Below, piece by piece: positions 30,899 through 43,800 of a stretch of DNA of 64,000 nucleotides; the first letter of the stretch is position 1; each line of letters starts with the position of its first letter. Source of the stretch: Ciona intestinalis (lineage: Eukaryota; Chordata; Ascidiacea; Phlebobranchia; Cionidae); the NCBI RefSeq assembly GCF_000224145.3, contig NC_020167.2:3354977-3418976 (forward strand), read 5' to 3'. A program made the translations under genes and the position numbers. Below the pieces are notes generated by a model. It searched no databases. It was not told the DNA's origin and saw only the letters and a list, made by a program, of their open reading frames with translations.

Positions 30899-32661
30899 CT
30901 AGTTAATGGTCAGGCCATCTTGTTGAAGCTCTTGGCTATGCTGGGTCTGTAGGTCACTAAGTTTTTTCTTTAACACTGCAAGTCCATTTAGTACAATATT
31001 TTCTGGTCTCAGTGCACCAGTGGATTCAACATTGAAGAAAAATTTGTTTGGTTTTCCATGCGGGTCAAAACTGGTGATAAAAACAAAGATGTAAAATACT
31101 GAATAAGACAAACATAGTTTTGTTTGAAGGGAAATGCAAAAACTCTGGCCTAAATTCCAAGTTTCATTGTGAACTACACGTCTACACCGTAGAACCTAAC
31201 ATAATGTTCAAACCTAATTTCACTTCTCAACAAACACTTCAAATTCCAAGTTTCATTGTGAACTACATGTCTACACCGTAGAACCTAACATAATGTTCAA
31301 ACCTAATTTCAACAAACACTTCTTATGTTATACAACAACTTACTCTGCCTGGTATTTGTCTTCATCATCTGCAAGTTCTGAGTATTCACTTTTAGGCCAT
31401 TCCTCTGGTTTAGGATATGTTGTGTGCCGTAATGCATTGTCAGGATCATATTCGAATGCAACTGCACTCACACATTGCCACTTTGCGTGTTCTTTTCCTG
31501 TAAAACATCATCAAAATGACTACTATTTCTGGCGAAGTCAGCAAGGTTTATACCAAACCCCTTCTTTGCGAATGCTTTAAATTTCAACGATTGCCCTTTT
31601 CGAAGTTTTGCAATCAAAATATCATCTTGTTCACCAAAACTTTTACTGCTGTCTCCACGACTCCTGGATGTGATAGGAACCACCTACATCCAGTACAACA
31701 GTGAAATCAAAACTCTACAGAGCTCTTTGATTAAGTCTGTACCTTAGGGTTCATAGATATCAGATCACGGGTTGTAACTTGCCTAGTACCTTCCCCTGTA
31801 CATTTTACATCAAGGTAAAATTCTACGGAACAGTCTTGGCAGAAATCATCACACATGCAATCACGAGAATACTGAATGAAAATTTTAAATAAATTAATAC
31901 CTAAGCATATAGGAGATCATGATGTACACCAGTTAGGGTTGAAGATATAGATAACTTATTCATGCTTGCATGGTTAGACAACTCTATCCCTGCATAGAAA
32001 GAGTCATACGATGTTTTATTGGCAGCTTTATACATATCATGTTCTTTTTATAAGTTATCATGCATGTAACTTTGTAGTATTGTTTGTGCTTTCTGTATAG
32101 CTACTATTTGAACAACCGATTAGTGGCCACTGGGTAGTGTAATAAGCTTTGTTCTTGCACAAAAATCAAACCCATTATCACAATGGTAGCAACACCATGT
32201 CTTATACAGCTTAGCAAAACCTGTTCAAAATAATGAAAATATTACTTGTATTTTGTCAACCACATCATCTGAGGTAAGCGGTATGAGTCCAATTCGATGC
32301 GACAAAAACTCGTCATTTAAAACTGATGAATTTTCTTCAATTTGTATCCAATCAATCGCTAAGGTTGGTACCTAAGGAACAAAAAAAAATTGAATAACAT
32401 ATGAATGCTAGGCTGTTTAATTAGAGTACAGATACAGAGCAGTGTGGCGAACCTTATGTGTCTTATCAATTGTTTCATTTAATAACAGTTGCAGTTCAGA
32501 ATATTATACGCTATAATATTCGCTAATATATTACTCACTTCCGCAATGAAAACTCGTCGTACAGAGTTCGCTGTGCTAAGATCTGTATCTTCTACTACGA
32601 ATTTAACGTTGTCTTCTGTCAGTTCAGTGATTGAAACCGTTGGCTGATTCGCGAATGGCAT
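30899..32661 (-). CDS. POLR2C: RNA polymerase II subunit RPB3
   Basis: Six exons on the minus strand (32539-32661, 32246-32371, 31743-31871, 31554-31683, 31344-31497, 30899-31070) join in frame to 277 residues, against 275 in human RPB3. The start [20 protein letters not shown] and motifs [35 protein letters not shown] (the zinc-site cysteines), [18 protein letters not shown] and [16 protein letters not shown] match. RPB3 pairs with RPB11 to nucleate Pol II assembly. An upstream minus-strand frame would add residues, but the MPFANQP start matches the family. Intron 5 has an internal tandem duplication. The gene is divergent from DCAF10. Confidence 0.96.
31150..31310. repeat. tandem duplication of about 80 bp in a POLR2C intron
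   Basis: AAATTCCAAGTTTCATTGTG through CATAATGTTCAAACCTAATT occurs twice in a row. The partial copy at 29961-30791 has it only once, so the two copies differ by this length polymorphism. Confidence 0.85.
31975..32205. mobile_element. degenerate copy of the local SINE
   Basis: Fragments ATTAGTGGCCACTGGGTAG and ACAATGGTAGCAACACC match the SINE body at 42581-42900. Lies in a POLR2C intron. Confidence 0.6.
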
Positions 32662-33277
32662 AACTATTAAACTGGTAGATCGCAAACTGTTCGTGATGTT
32701 ATAAAAATCAATACGGCTCTTGTCTTTGAAGCTCTTAACTAACAGCCGAATCGCACTGTTTCTAGTCTGTCGATCAAATGTTCGCATGGATAATAAAAAT
32801 CTTGCAAAAGAAAATAAAAATCGTATACATTTTTTTATGCGACAATCTTTTTAAAATTATTCTATTATCATTATAAATTACCTCTGAGTATGTTTTACAG
32901 CAACAAAATAATTTAGTATTATTATAAATGTAATTCAAAACAACGATTTAAGACCTTCAATGTCTTTCTTGGCATATTGTCATAAATTTGGTATATTTGC
33001 ATTTGGGAAATCCCCTGATTATACATACCATGTTTACATGTTCGTTTAGTTACAGATCGTAGGTTTAGTCGAAGGTTTGTATTTGTGTTTTGTGTGTTTT
33101 CGTATTTCTAGATTGGTTATTTATACATTGGTAGAGCATATATATGGTTTTGTTATTTATGGAACATTTGCAACGTATTATTAATAGAAAGCTATTGTTT
33201 TGTAACATTAAGCCTTTTAATTTATATAAAGGCTCTACCGTTTGTATGGTAAACTGTTTAGATGTAACTCACCCACT
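32662..33277. promoter_or_regulatory. divergent spacer between POLR2C and DCAF10
   Basis: About 0.6 kb between two divergent starts. It must contain both promoters, but I see no TATA box or other clear element. Part of it may be a 5' exon of DCAF10. Confidence 0.45.
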
Positions 33278-36200
33278 ATGTCAATATTCTCCTGGGTTGA
33301 AGGAAGGCGGCAAGGTGTCCAATCCATATACCAGAAATCAGGTCAACCTTGCTCCGATTTTGGACGTTTTCTCAACCAACATGCCTCAACTCAAAAAATT
33401 GAAAACATACTTTGGAAACAGCTTTACAAAAAGAGTAGCAAGAATGACCACAGACATAATGTAGGTTATGGAGGCGTGTTTGGATTGAAGTATTCACCAG
33501 ATGGGTAAGCTCTGTCATTAACTTCTTTCTAAATGTTTAATATATCAAACACTAAAAAATAGGCTCGATTGCTTGAAGAGTATGTTTACCTTAACTCTGT
33601 ATTATTAATGAAACTAAAAGGTTATACTTTATACAACACAATGTATAAATGCATTTTTATTAACTTTAAGTGAGACATTATGTAGTCTAACTCTATACAT
33701 GTGATCACTAAAAACTTTGTACACTGGCTTTATAGATCTACCGGATTTTATTAGAATGCAAAAATGAATACTGTATGCAAAGGTAAACAAATTTACCTTA
33801 ATATTTCAGTAAACTGGTAGTAGCAGCATGTGAGCGTGATGCAGTTGTGATGCTTGATCCTCGTACAATGAGTGTGGTGAATAAACGTGAACATGTTCAT
33901 ACAAAACACTGCAACACAATTTCATTTATTGATAACCTTCTCTTCACAACTTGCTCCGATGATGGAAACGTCGCAATCTGGGATATTAGGAGCATGAGAG
34001 AGGTATTCAATGATTTTATATGTGGATGTTTTAAACAATAAACATACCAACGATTTTATGTGTGTGAGAAATACCAAAATGTTTTATGTTTATAGATGTT
34101 TTAAAGTATGTATAACAGCTGATAAGTTTAGTCTTTTGGTTTTGACATAATAGAAAAAGTATATAATACATCTCAGGTCCTCGTGCCCAATATTTTGTTA
34201 TATATCTGTATATATAAAATATGATGTATAACATGTTTAAAAAGACCTGAAAACTATTTACTTTTAACTATGTAATGTAAAATATATTTGAAACTCTCTT
34301 CATTTATTTTATAGTGGCTTTGTAATTTATATATATATATAAATAGAAAATTTAAAAACTGCACTTTTGTTGTTTGCTTGAAATGCCCTGTTTTTACCAG
34401 GAAGTTTTAAAGCTTTGCGGTCACACTAGTTGGGTGAAGAACGTTGAATATCATAAACCTAGCAAATGTCTTGTATCTGCAGGATTTGATGATAATATCA
34501 TTACATGGGATATAAACAAGTATAAGACATGACACATGAGTATATATATATATATCTGTTATACGTTTTCAAAATTGTTGTCTTCTTAATTTTTGTACTC
34601 TTACTAATTTTTGTAAAATATTTCTCCAAATTTAATATATATATATATAGTTTATATGTGTTATCAATATGTAATAGGCCCGCTGTTTAAAAAAATGTGC
34701 TGTTAATATATTTTCTAGTGATTTGTGGCCATTAAAAACGGCAATTAATATTGTGAAAAACAATATTATCACAAAGCATAATTGCTTAAAATGTGTAAAA
34801 TTATCTAGATTCTAAAATGATTCAAACCCCTTAGTGTACTTTAATAAATTGTTCTTGTTGCATAAATACAGACAGCTAGTTAATCAAGCTTTCCGCTTGT
34901 TTTCTGTTTAGTTTGCTTCCGAATGGAGAATGCAAATCTGAAGTCGTATTAACTTGTCCTCGATTAATGAGAATGAGATTATCACCTGATGGTAACAGTA
35001 TGTACATTTCTACTATTCAAGCTGTAGATCTGATTGCAATCCACAATCTTGAGGTATGTGTTGACAAATTGGAAGTGTAAAGGCTTAATTTCGTTAAATG
35101 TGTCTTCTAAACACATGGTTCTCATGTCTATGGGTAAATCAGAGCCAATAAATGCCCCACACGTTACTCAATCAAGTGTGGTAACGAGTAAGCAGGTACA
35201 AAGTGTATAAAATATGTCACACTTGTGTTGTCTTCGGAAGTTTTCCGGCCTTTTCAAAAATCAAAAGGAATAAATAAAATTCGTTTGAATTATGAAAATG
35301 AAATGCAATTTTAGATTTCCAAGCATCAACTGATAATTAAAATGAATAAATGATCACAGAGATATAAAAAAAGCTAGATAACGCCTCCTCTTATTTTGTA
35401 CACTCCCAAAACTGTAAAATTATTATTTATAATCAGATTGAAAAGCTTACCACAGACATAAACAAGCTTGTATTAAATGATGAGTTTGGAGATTATTTCG
35501 TTCAATTTAACAACACACAAGTCCCTGTCAATCGTGAAGAACCATTTGAAGCACAATCACAACCAATGACAAGGTAAGTGTTATGAGTTAGGGGCCTTAC
35601 GGCCTATGGGTGTTACCGTTGGTCATTAAGAGTTGTTTGTGCAAAATTTTCCTCAACAATTTTTCTCAGTTGTCGATGAATTAACCTAATAATATAATTT
35701 TTTAAATTTTTAGAAGGAACCACTTAGAATTGTACTATGGTCACAGTTCTGACCTTACGAAGCGTGACCCTATTAATGTCTTCTGCCAATCTATTGATGT
35801 GCACCCACAGAACATGGCTGTTGTATTGAGATATGACAGGTTTGCAACCTCAGTGGAAAAGGTCAGTGATGCTAAATCAATGTTGCTGTTATTGTGGGTG
35901 TATTTGTCTTTGTTGGAGTTACTCTAACCCATTAATCGGTTGCCAAATTGTCAGCGATTCAGAAAAAATGCCAATTGCCTACAAACCTGTACAGATAATA
36001 ACTCCTTCGGGGGTAAGAGGTGTATGAAATACAGTGCCTGTGTTATACTGACTATGACTATCGTCACTCCATAACTATACATCATTTATTCATTTTATCT
36101 CACTTTCTATATGTGTAACTTATAGCGTTCGCATTATTGTGCTCTAACTGAATTTGTATTCCAGTTAACTTCAGTGCACAACACATGGTCTCACTACCAT

Positions 36201-36650
36201 GGTGAGCATCAAGGGAATAATAAATGGCAGGCAGATGCACAAGGTAATTCGTCTATCCCGTTACCTCGTGGCCAGACCACTAACGTAATGATGGAAGAGA
36301 GCCTTGACAATATTGAATACATTCAAGAAGTCTCATTCTCACCATGCGGAACGATTTATCCGGCATCTCCATTTGGCTATGGGCATTAGACTCGTCTCAT
36401 TACGGATTCGAACCTGTATGATTACCAGACACACATGGCGTCTCGTGTGCACGGAATGCACAAGAGTGCCAAAGGTTCGGACACGGTTATGCCAGCACAC
36501 ACATTCATTGATGCTGCCCCTTTGCACGACGTGACTTATTGTTTCGGACACCGTAGTTTGGTGCTGTCCACTGCTTTTTCACCAGTTGGAATACAAATCG
36601 TCACTGGCTCAAAAAATGGCGAGATTGTATTTTATGAACCAGTTTTATGA
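33278..36650 (+). CDS. DCAF10: WD-repeat substrate receptor DCAF10, copy with 5' end
   Basis: Seven exons: 33278-33504, 33810-34002, 34401-34519, 34912-35053, 35437-35573, 35714-35861, 36165-36650. Matches to human DCAF10/WDR32 include GGVFGLKYSPDG, IDNLLFTTCSDDGNVAIWD, CGHTSWVKNVEYHK, SAGFDDNIITWD and LMRMRLSPDG. DCAF10 is a predicted CUL4-DDB1 ubiquitin-ligase receptor. The ATG in MSIFSWVEGRRQGVQ is chosen; upstream in-frame codons lack an ATG. In exon 7 this copy has six extra single bases clustered at about 36351-36412 relative to the second copy. They garble FSPCGRFIASPFGYG and add an early stop, yet sum to +6. Such a cluster in otherwise identical sequence looks like poor base calling rather than decay. 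Confidence 0.88.
34325..34345. repeat. short TA microsatellite
   Basis: TA dinucleotide run in a DCAF10 intron. In the second copy the same site is far longer (37746-37815). Confidence 0.8.
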
Positions 36651-36948
36651 TCATTGATTTACTTAACTTGTTTGCCTTTGAAGGTCCAATGATAATGTTC
36701 CAATACTACATACATTTATTTTGTTAAGTGCTGATCCATTAGGACCTTAACGTCAACGAGTATCCATGTTAGTTCACTGGATTTAAGCATTTTAAATCCA
36801 AGGGTGTAGTGTCTGCCCTAAAATGAAGGCATCAAATTCTGTTTTAAATGTGCTAGTGTTGTGCTTTTTTAACACGCAAAGTTCAGAGCTGTTTCTACTT
36901 CTATGCTTACATTTTTAAGGCAATTGTTTTCGTTATTTGTGGTACTAA

Positions 36949-37073
36949 NNNNNNNNNNNNNNNNNNNNNNNNNNNNNNNNNNNNNNNNNNNNNNNNNNNN
37001 NNNNNNNNNNNNNNNNNNNNNNNNNNNNNNNNNNNNNNNNNNNNNNNNNNNNNNNNNNNNNNNNNNNNNNNNN
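36949..37073. other. assembly gap (125 N)
   Basis: Run of 125 N. Left of it is the start of the TRMT44 upstream region (also at 40780-40832); right of it the sequence jumps back into DCAF10 intron 1. Confidence 1.
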
Positions 37074-37220
37074 ACTTTAAGTGAGACATTATGTAGTCTA
37101 ACTCTATACATGTGATCACTAAAAACTTTGTACACTGGCTTTATAGATCTACCGGATTTTATTAGAATGCAAAAATGAATACTGTATGCAAAGGTAAACA
37201 AATTTACCTTAATATTTCAG

Positions 37221-37764
37221 TAAACTGGTAGTAGCAGCATGTGAGCGTGATGCAGTTGTGATGCTTGATCCTCGTACAATGAGTGTGGTGAATAAACGTG
37301 AACATGTTCATACAAAACACTGCAACACAATTTCATTTATTGATAACCTTCTCTTCACAACTTGCTCCGATGATGGAAACGTCGCAATCTGGGATATTAG
37401 GAGCATGAGAGAGGTATTCAATGATTTTATATGTGGATGTTTTAAACAATAAACATACCAACGATTTTATGTGTGTGAGAAATACCAAAATGTTTTATGT
37501 TTAAAGATGTTTTAAAGTATGTATAACAGCTGATAAGTTTAGTCTTTTGGTTCTGACACAATAGAAAGAGTATATAATACATCTCAGGTCCTCGTGCCCA
37601 ATATTTTGTTATATATCTGTATATATAAAATATAAAGTGATGTATAATATGTTTAAAAAAGATCTGAAAACTATTTACTTTTAATTATATAATGTAAAAT
37701 ATATTTAAAACTCTCTCTATTTATTTTATAGGGGCTTTGTAATTTATATATATATATATAAATT

Positions 37765-37819
<55 letters not shown>

Positions 37820-40535
37820 AAATTTAAAAACTGCACTTTTGTTGTTTGCTTGAAATGCCCTGTTTTTACCAGGAAGTTTTAAAGCTTTGCGGTCACACTA
37901 GTTGGGTGAAGAACGTTGAATATCATAAACCTAGCAAATGTCTTGTATCTGCAGGATTTGATGATAATATCATTACATGGGATATAAACAAGTATGAGAC
38001 ATGAGTATATATATATGTCTGTTATACATACTCTTACTAATTTTTGTAAAATATTTCTCCAAATTTAATATATATATATATATATAGTTTATATGTGTTA
38101 TCAATATGTAATAGGCCTGCTTTTTAAAAAAATGTGCTGTTAATATATTTCTAGTGATTTGTGGGCATTAAAAACGGCAATTAATATTGTGAAAAACAAT
38201 ATTATCACAAAGCATAATTGCTTAAAATGTGTAAAATATCTAGATTCTAAAATGATTCAACCCCTAATGTACTTNNNNNNNNNNNNNNNNNNNNNNNNNN
38301 NNNNNNNNNNNNNNNNNNNNNNNNGTCTTGTATCTGCAGGATTTGATGATAATATCATTACATGGGATATAAACAAGTATAAGACATGACACATGAGTAT
38401 ATATATATATATCTGTTATACGTTTTCAAAATTGTTGTCTTCTTAATTTTTGTACTCTTACTAATTTTTGTAAAATATTTCTCCAAATTTAATATATATA
38501 TATATAGTTTATATGTGTTATCAATATGTAATAGGCCCGCTGTTTAAAAAAATGTGCTGTTAATATATTTTCTAGTGATTTGTGGCCATTAAAAACGGCA
38601 ATTAATATTGTGAAAAACAATATTATCACAAAGCATAATTGCTTAAAATGTGTAAAATTATCTAGATTCTAAAATGATTCAAACCCCTTAGTGTACTTTA
38701 ATAAATTGTTCTTGTTGCATAAACACAGACAGCTAGTTAATCAAGCTTTCCGCTTGTTTTCTGTTTAGTTTGCTTCCGAATGGAGAATGCAAATCTGAAG
38801 TTGTATTAACTTGTCCTCGATTAATGAGAATGAGATTATCACCTGATGGTAACAGTATGTACATTTCTACTATTCAAGCTGTAGATCTGATTGCAATCCA
38901 CAATCTTGAGGTATGTGTTAACAAATTGGAAGTGTAATGCTTAATTTCGTTAAATGTGTCTTCTAAACACATATGGTTCTCATGTCTATGGGTAAAACAG
39001 AGCCAATAAATTCCCCACACGTTACTCACTTACTCAATCAAATGTGGTAACTAGTAAGCAGGCACAAAGTGTATAAAATATGACATCTTTGTTTGTCTTA
39101 TGGAGTTTTTCGGCCTTTTCAAAAATCAAAAGGAATAAATAAAATTTGTAAAAAAATTATAACTTATAAAAGTTAGAATGACAAGTGAAATGCAATTTTA
39201 GGTTTCCAAGCATCAACTGATAATTAAAATGAATAAATGATCACAGAGATATAAAAAAAGCTAGATAACGCCTCCTCTTATTTTGTACACTCCCAAAACT
39301 GTAAAATTATTATTTATAATCAGATTGAAAAGCTTACCACAGACATAAACAAGATTGTATTAAATGATGAGTTTGGAGATTATTTCGTTCAATTTAATAA
39401 CACACAAGTCCCTGTCAATCGTGAAGAACCATTTGAAGCACAATCACAACCAATGACAAGGTAAGTGTTATGAGTTAGGGGCCTTACGGCCTATGGGTGT
39501 TACCGTTGGTCATTAAGAGTTGTTTGTGCAAAATTTTTCTCAACAATTTTTCTCAGTTGTCGATGAATTAACCTAATAATTTATTTTTTTAAATTTTTAG
39601 AAGGAACCACTTAGAATTGTACTATGGTCACAGTTCTGACCTTACAAAGCATGACCCTATTAATGTCTTCTGCCAATCTATTGATGTGCACCCACAAAAC
39701 ATGGCTGTTGTATTGAGATATGACAGGTTTGCAACCTCAGTGGAAAAGGTCAGTGATGCTAAATCAATGTTCATCCCAATGTTGCTGTTATTGTGGGTGT
39801 CTTTGTTGGAGTTACTCTAACCCATTAATCGGTTGCCAAATTGTCAGTGATACAGAAAAAGGCAATTGCCTACAAAGTTGTACAGATAGTAACTGCATCG
39901 GGGGTAAGAGGTGTATAAAATTCGATGCCTGTGTTATACTGACTATGACTATCGTCACTTCATAAATGTGCATCAATTATTCATTTAATCTCACTTTCTA
40001 TATGTGTAACTTATAGCGTTCGCATTATTGTGCTCTAACTGAATTTGTATTCCAGTTAACTTCAGTGCACAACACATGGTCTCACTACCATGGTGAGCAT
40101 CAAGGGAATAATAAATGGCAGGCAGATGCACAAGGTAATTCGTCTATCCCGTTACCTCGTGGCCAGACCACTAACGTAATGATGGAAGAGAGCCTTGACA
40201 ATATCGAATACATTCAAGAAGTTTCATTCTCACCATGCGGTCGATTTATCGCATCTCCATTTGGATATGGCATTAGACTCGTCTCATACGATTCGAACCT
40301 GTATGATTACCAGACACACATGGCGTCTCGTGTGCACGGAATGCACAAGAGTGCCAAAGGTTCGGACACGGTTATGCCAGCACACACATTCATTGATGCT
40401 GCCCCTTTGCACGACGTGACTTATTGTTTCGGACACCGTAGTTTGGTGCTGTCCACTGCTTTTTCACCAGTTGGAATACAAATCGTCACTGGCTCAAAAA
40501 ATGGCGAGATTGTATTTTATGAACCAGTTTTATGA
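37221..40535 (+). CDS. DCAF10: DCAF10, second copy lacking exon 1
   Basis: Repeats exons 2-7 of the copy at 33278-36650 with near identity: 37221-37413, 37874-37992, 38769-38910, 39324-39460, 39601-39748, 40056-40535. Exon 7 here is clean: QEVSFSPCGRFIASPFGYG leads on to the end GSKNGEIVFYEPVL and TGA. Exon 1 is missing at the gap on the left. The second half of exon 3 appears again right of the gap at 38275-38324. A correct gene model probably takes exon 1 from the first copy and exons 2-7 from here, about 481 residues in all. Differences between copies are mostly intronic indels and AT-repeat length, as between alleles. Confidence 0.85.
37743..37815. repeat. long TA microsatellite
   Basis: About 65 bases of almost pure TA repeat, interrupted once, in a DCAF10 intron. 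Further shorter TA runs lie near 38067-38090 and 38485-38505. Confidence 0.95.
38275..38324. other. assembly gap (50 N)
   Basis: Run of 50 N. Sequence from 38325 on repeats the end of DCAF10 exon 3 and the intron after it, so the gap again joins overlapping copies. Confidence 1.
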
Positions 40536-40868
40536 TCATTGATTTACTTAACTTGTTTGCCTTTGAAGGTCCAATGCTAATGTTCCAATACTACATACAT
40601 TTATTTTGTTAAGTACTGATCCATTAGGACCTTAACGTCAACGAGTATCCATGTTAGTTCACTGGATTTAAGCATTTTAAATCCAAGTGTGTAGTGTCTG
40701 CCCTAAAATGAAGGCATCAAATTCTGTTTTAAATGTGTCAGTGTTGTGCTTTTTTAACACGCAAAGTTCAGAGCTGTTTCTACTTCTATGCTTACATTTT
40801 TAAGGCAATTGTTTTCGTTATTTGTGGTACTAATTAACGTTGTTGTTTTTTGAAATATTTCCAGATCA

Positions 40869-43800
40869 ATGGCTTGGTTTGAATTAGGTTCAACTAAAAG
40901 TTCCTGCAGTGCTGATGCATTTTGTAATTCTGTAAAAATCTGGATAGAACGACCAAACATCTGCAGCAAAGTGGTCAGTTGCGCAAAAATTGACGACATC
41001 AAGTGTAAAGGAAGTCTTATTTGGAATAAATGTTCTGATTTACCAAAATCTACTGAAGACTTATGTATAGATGTTGTTGCTGCTCCAGTCACATGCTTAT
41101 ATTGCAACAAAAGCTTTCGGAACAATAACTTCAAAAATGCAAAAGTAGTTTTACGAAAACTCGTGCCTCGAAACTGTGAAATACACCATGCATGTCATGA
41201 ATTGATCATAACAACCGAAGAAGCTGTTTTTTTCATTCCTTTGCAACCTGATAGTCTTTCCAAAAGTCCTGAACACACAACATACATGTTTAATAATCAT
41301 TCCTGCATGCTTGAATCAGAATCAAGCATAACTGATGAACAATACAGGATAACTCTATTTGTTTTTAATAAAAGTCAAACAGAAAATGAGTCCAAACCTA
41401 ATCAACTTTTAACTAAGTTTGCCAAAAGATCTTGCCACGCGACACGACAGTGGCTTACAGAAAAACTTTTTCCATTGGTTTGTAAATGGAGTAATGACGA
41501 AAATACAAAACTTCCAAAAGATTCCAAGAAATTTCCAACATCTTTATCATTGATTGACAAAGAAAAATATTCCATTCTTTACCAAGAACTGAAACGGAAA
41601 TATGGTTTGGAACTGGCAAAGGTAGCATTTCGTATAAATTATACAACAGACAAGATTGACCTATTTAAAAATATATTTGCCCTGATATGTATTTTTACAT
41701 GATACATAATTTATAATTGGAAGTATTTAATTCTAAAACACTCAAGTTTTATTGCCGTAATGTAGCCTAGCTATTAAAGCCACCAATTTAAATTCTGGGA
41801 ATATTTTTCCCAGCAGTTAGGTGTCAAGAATTGATCTTACTACACTAAGAACATTATGTTTTTATCAGGTTTGGCCAGAAGTGACTGACCCACAAAAATA
41901 CGTTTATGAAGATGTTGCCATAGCTACCTATCTACTTGTATTATGGGAACAAGAGAGAGAATTACTTGGTACGAGCAAACTACAATCTTTTGTAGATATT
42001 GGTTGCGGGAATGGATTACTTGTCCACATACTGAATTCTGAAAAGGTAAAGAAAAAAGTTTATATTTTTTATAGATTGTGATACATCATGCATGCATTAC
42101 CTTATATAAAAAGTTACACAACATAGACTATAGAGTTTATATAGACTTACTCTGTTTCAATCAAATGCTATATGACTATTGACTATAGGTTGTTTGATTT
42201 GTACTTCACTTCTGTATAATTGTTTTACCTTAACCATGTTATGACAACTGTTGTTTATACCAATACTTTTTTTCTATTGTTTTTGTCCATTAGTGCAGGC
42301 TATTGTACCAACACCAAAGTGATATGTTATGAAACAATCAAAATAAATATTTAAACATCAATATAAAAATACTCAACATTTTCCAGCATCCAGGTAAAGG
42401 CATTGATATTAGAAAGAGAAAAGTTTGGGAGGTTCTGAGCAAAGCTAACTTGGAGGAAGATGTTGTTACTCCGGAGGACTTGTCTACTCTTCAAGGATAT
42501 GATTGGTTGCTAGGCAACCATTCTGATGAACTAACTCCATGGATTCCTGTTATGGCTAGCAGGTGAATATGTGAAGTGATGAATGTAGCTTACTTTATCC
42601 TTGCATGGTTGGAAAATAACAGTTGTTATAACACGGGTGTTCATACACCTCGTGGCAGCTTACTAGTTACCATGTATGTTACTTTGTGGTTGATTATTTT
42701 ATTGAAGTTGTTTTTGTATGGCGTATAATATAGACAACCCATTCCATTAGTGGCCACTGAGTTGGAGCAATTGCCATTAAGTGTCTAGCTTAAGGTCCAA
42801 GGACACATACGCCCACAATGGTAGCAGCGTCGAGCCTTGAACCCATTACCTCTGGGTTACAGGCAGGCGCGCTAATCACTTTGCCACGGTGCCGGACGAG
42901 TGCAATATTATTGTCTTCCATATTGTGCAGTAATTAATGCACTTACTATTTAATTACTGGTTAGATTTTACAGCTAATTATAGGTATTGATAAAAGTTAA
43001 ATACCTTTCAGCCTCTATAATATGAGATTATGGTTTGTAGTAATGCTAATATATATATATATAATAATATCTAACATTTCTTTGCCACAAAGAAAAAAAT
43101 GTAACAACAAGACTTATCACTGTTAGTGTTATGTAAACATTGAATAAAATTGATATATGTTGTATGATATGTAACTGTAGTATGAAAAATTTCTATAAAA
43201 CATCTATTTTAATTAGTAACAGTTTTTAATTCCACAGATGCAGCTACAACACACGGTACTGGGTGTTGCCATGTTGTTTCTTTGATTTTAACTGTAAGTT
43301 TGAAAGATCACAATCAACTAATGGTCAGTATAGAGACTACCTCAACTTTGTGAATTCAGTTGGTTCGGAATGTGGGTTTCAAGTCATGGAAGATGTCATG
43401 AGAATACCTTCAACAAAGAGGGTAATAATATAAATAAAGTTAATTAAACAGATATTTTTAGGACAGTTATCTTTATTCCATAATTTTCTATATTGCCAAG
43501 TGGATGTGTTTAAGTAACCTTATTGATTCCTGGTTTCACTTAGGAAACTAAAATAATACTTCCAAAAAATGAGATATTTGATTAATCCCTTTGTACTTTA
43601 AAAGAATATTCTGCCTAAGTTAGTTGGACCTTCATTAAAGTTGATTTTTTTCAGGTATGCTATGTAGGTATGAAGAAAAACTACCCTAAGAATGAACATT
43701 CCATAAAATTACAAAGTATTGAAAGATATGTAACTTCAAGATGTGATGAAACAAAATACGAAAATTTAAACTTTGTTCCAAGACCAAAGGTGGAAAAAAT

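Noticed and set aside
32662-32787. N-terminal extension of RPB3 upstream of MPFANQP
   Set aside because: The family starts at MPxANQP; the upstream in-frame residues do not match and may be 5' UTR.
33230-33277. upstream start for DCAF10
   Set aside because: The frame is open but has no ATG; the first ATG is at 33278.
37221-40535. true tandem duplication of DCAF10
   Set aside because: Both junctions are assembly gaps and differences are allele-like, so two haplotypes are more likely; read depth would decide.
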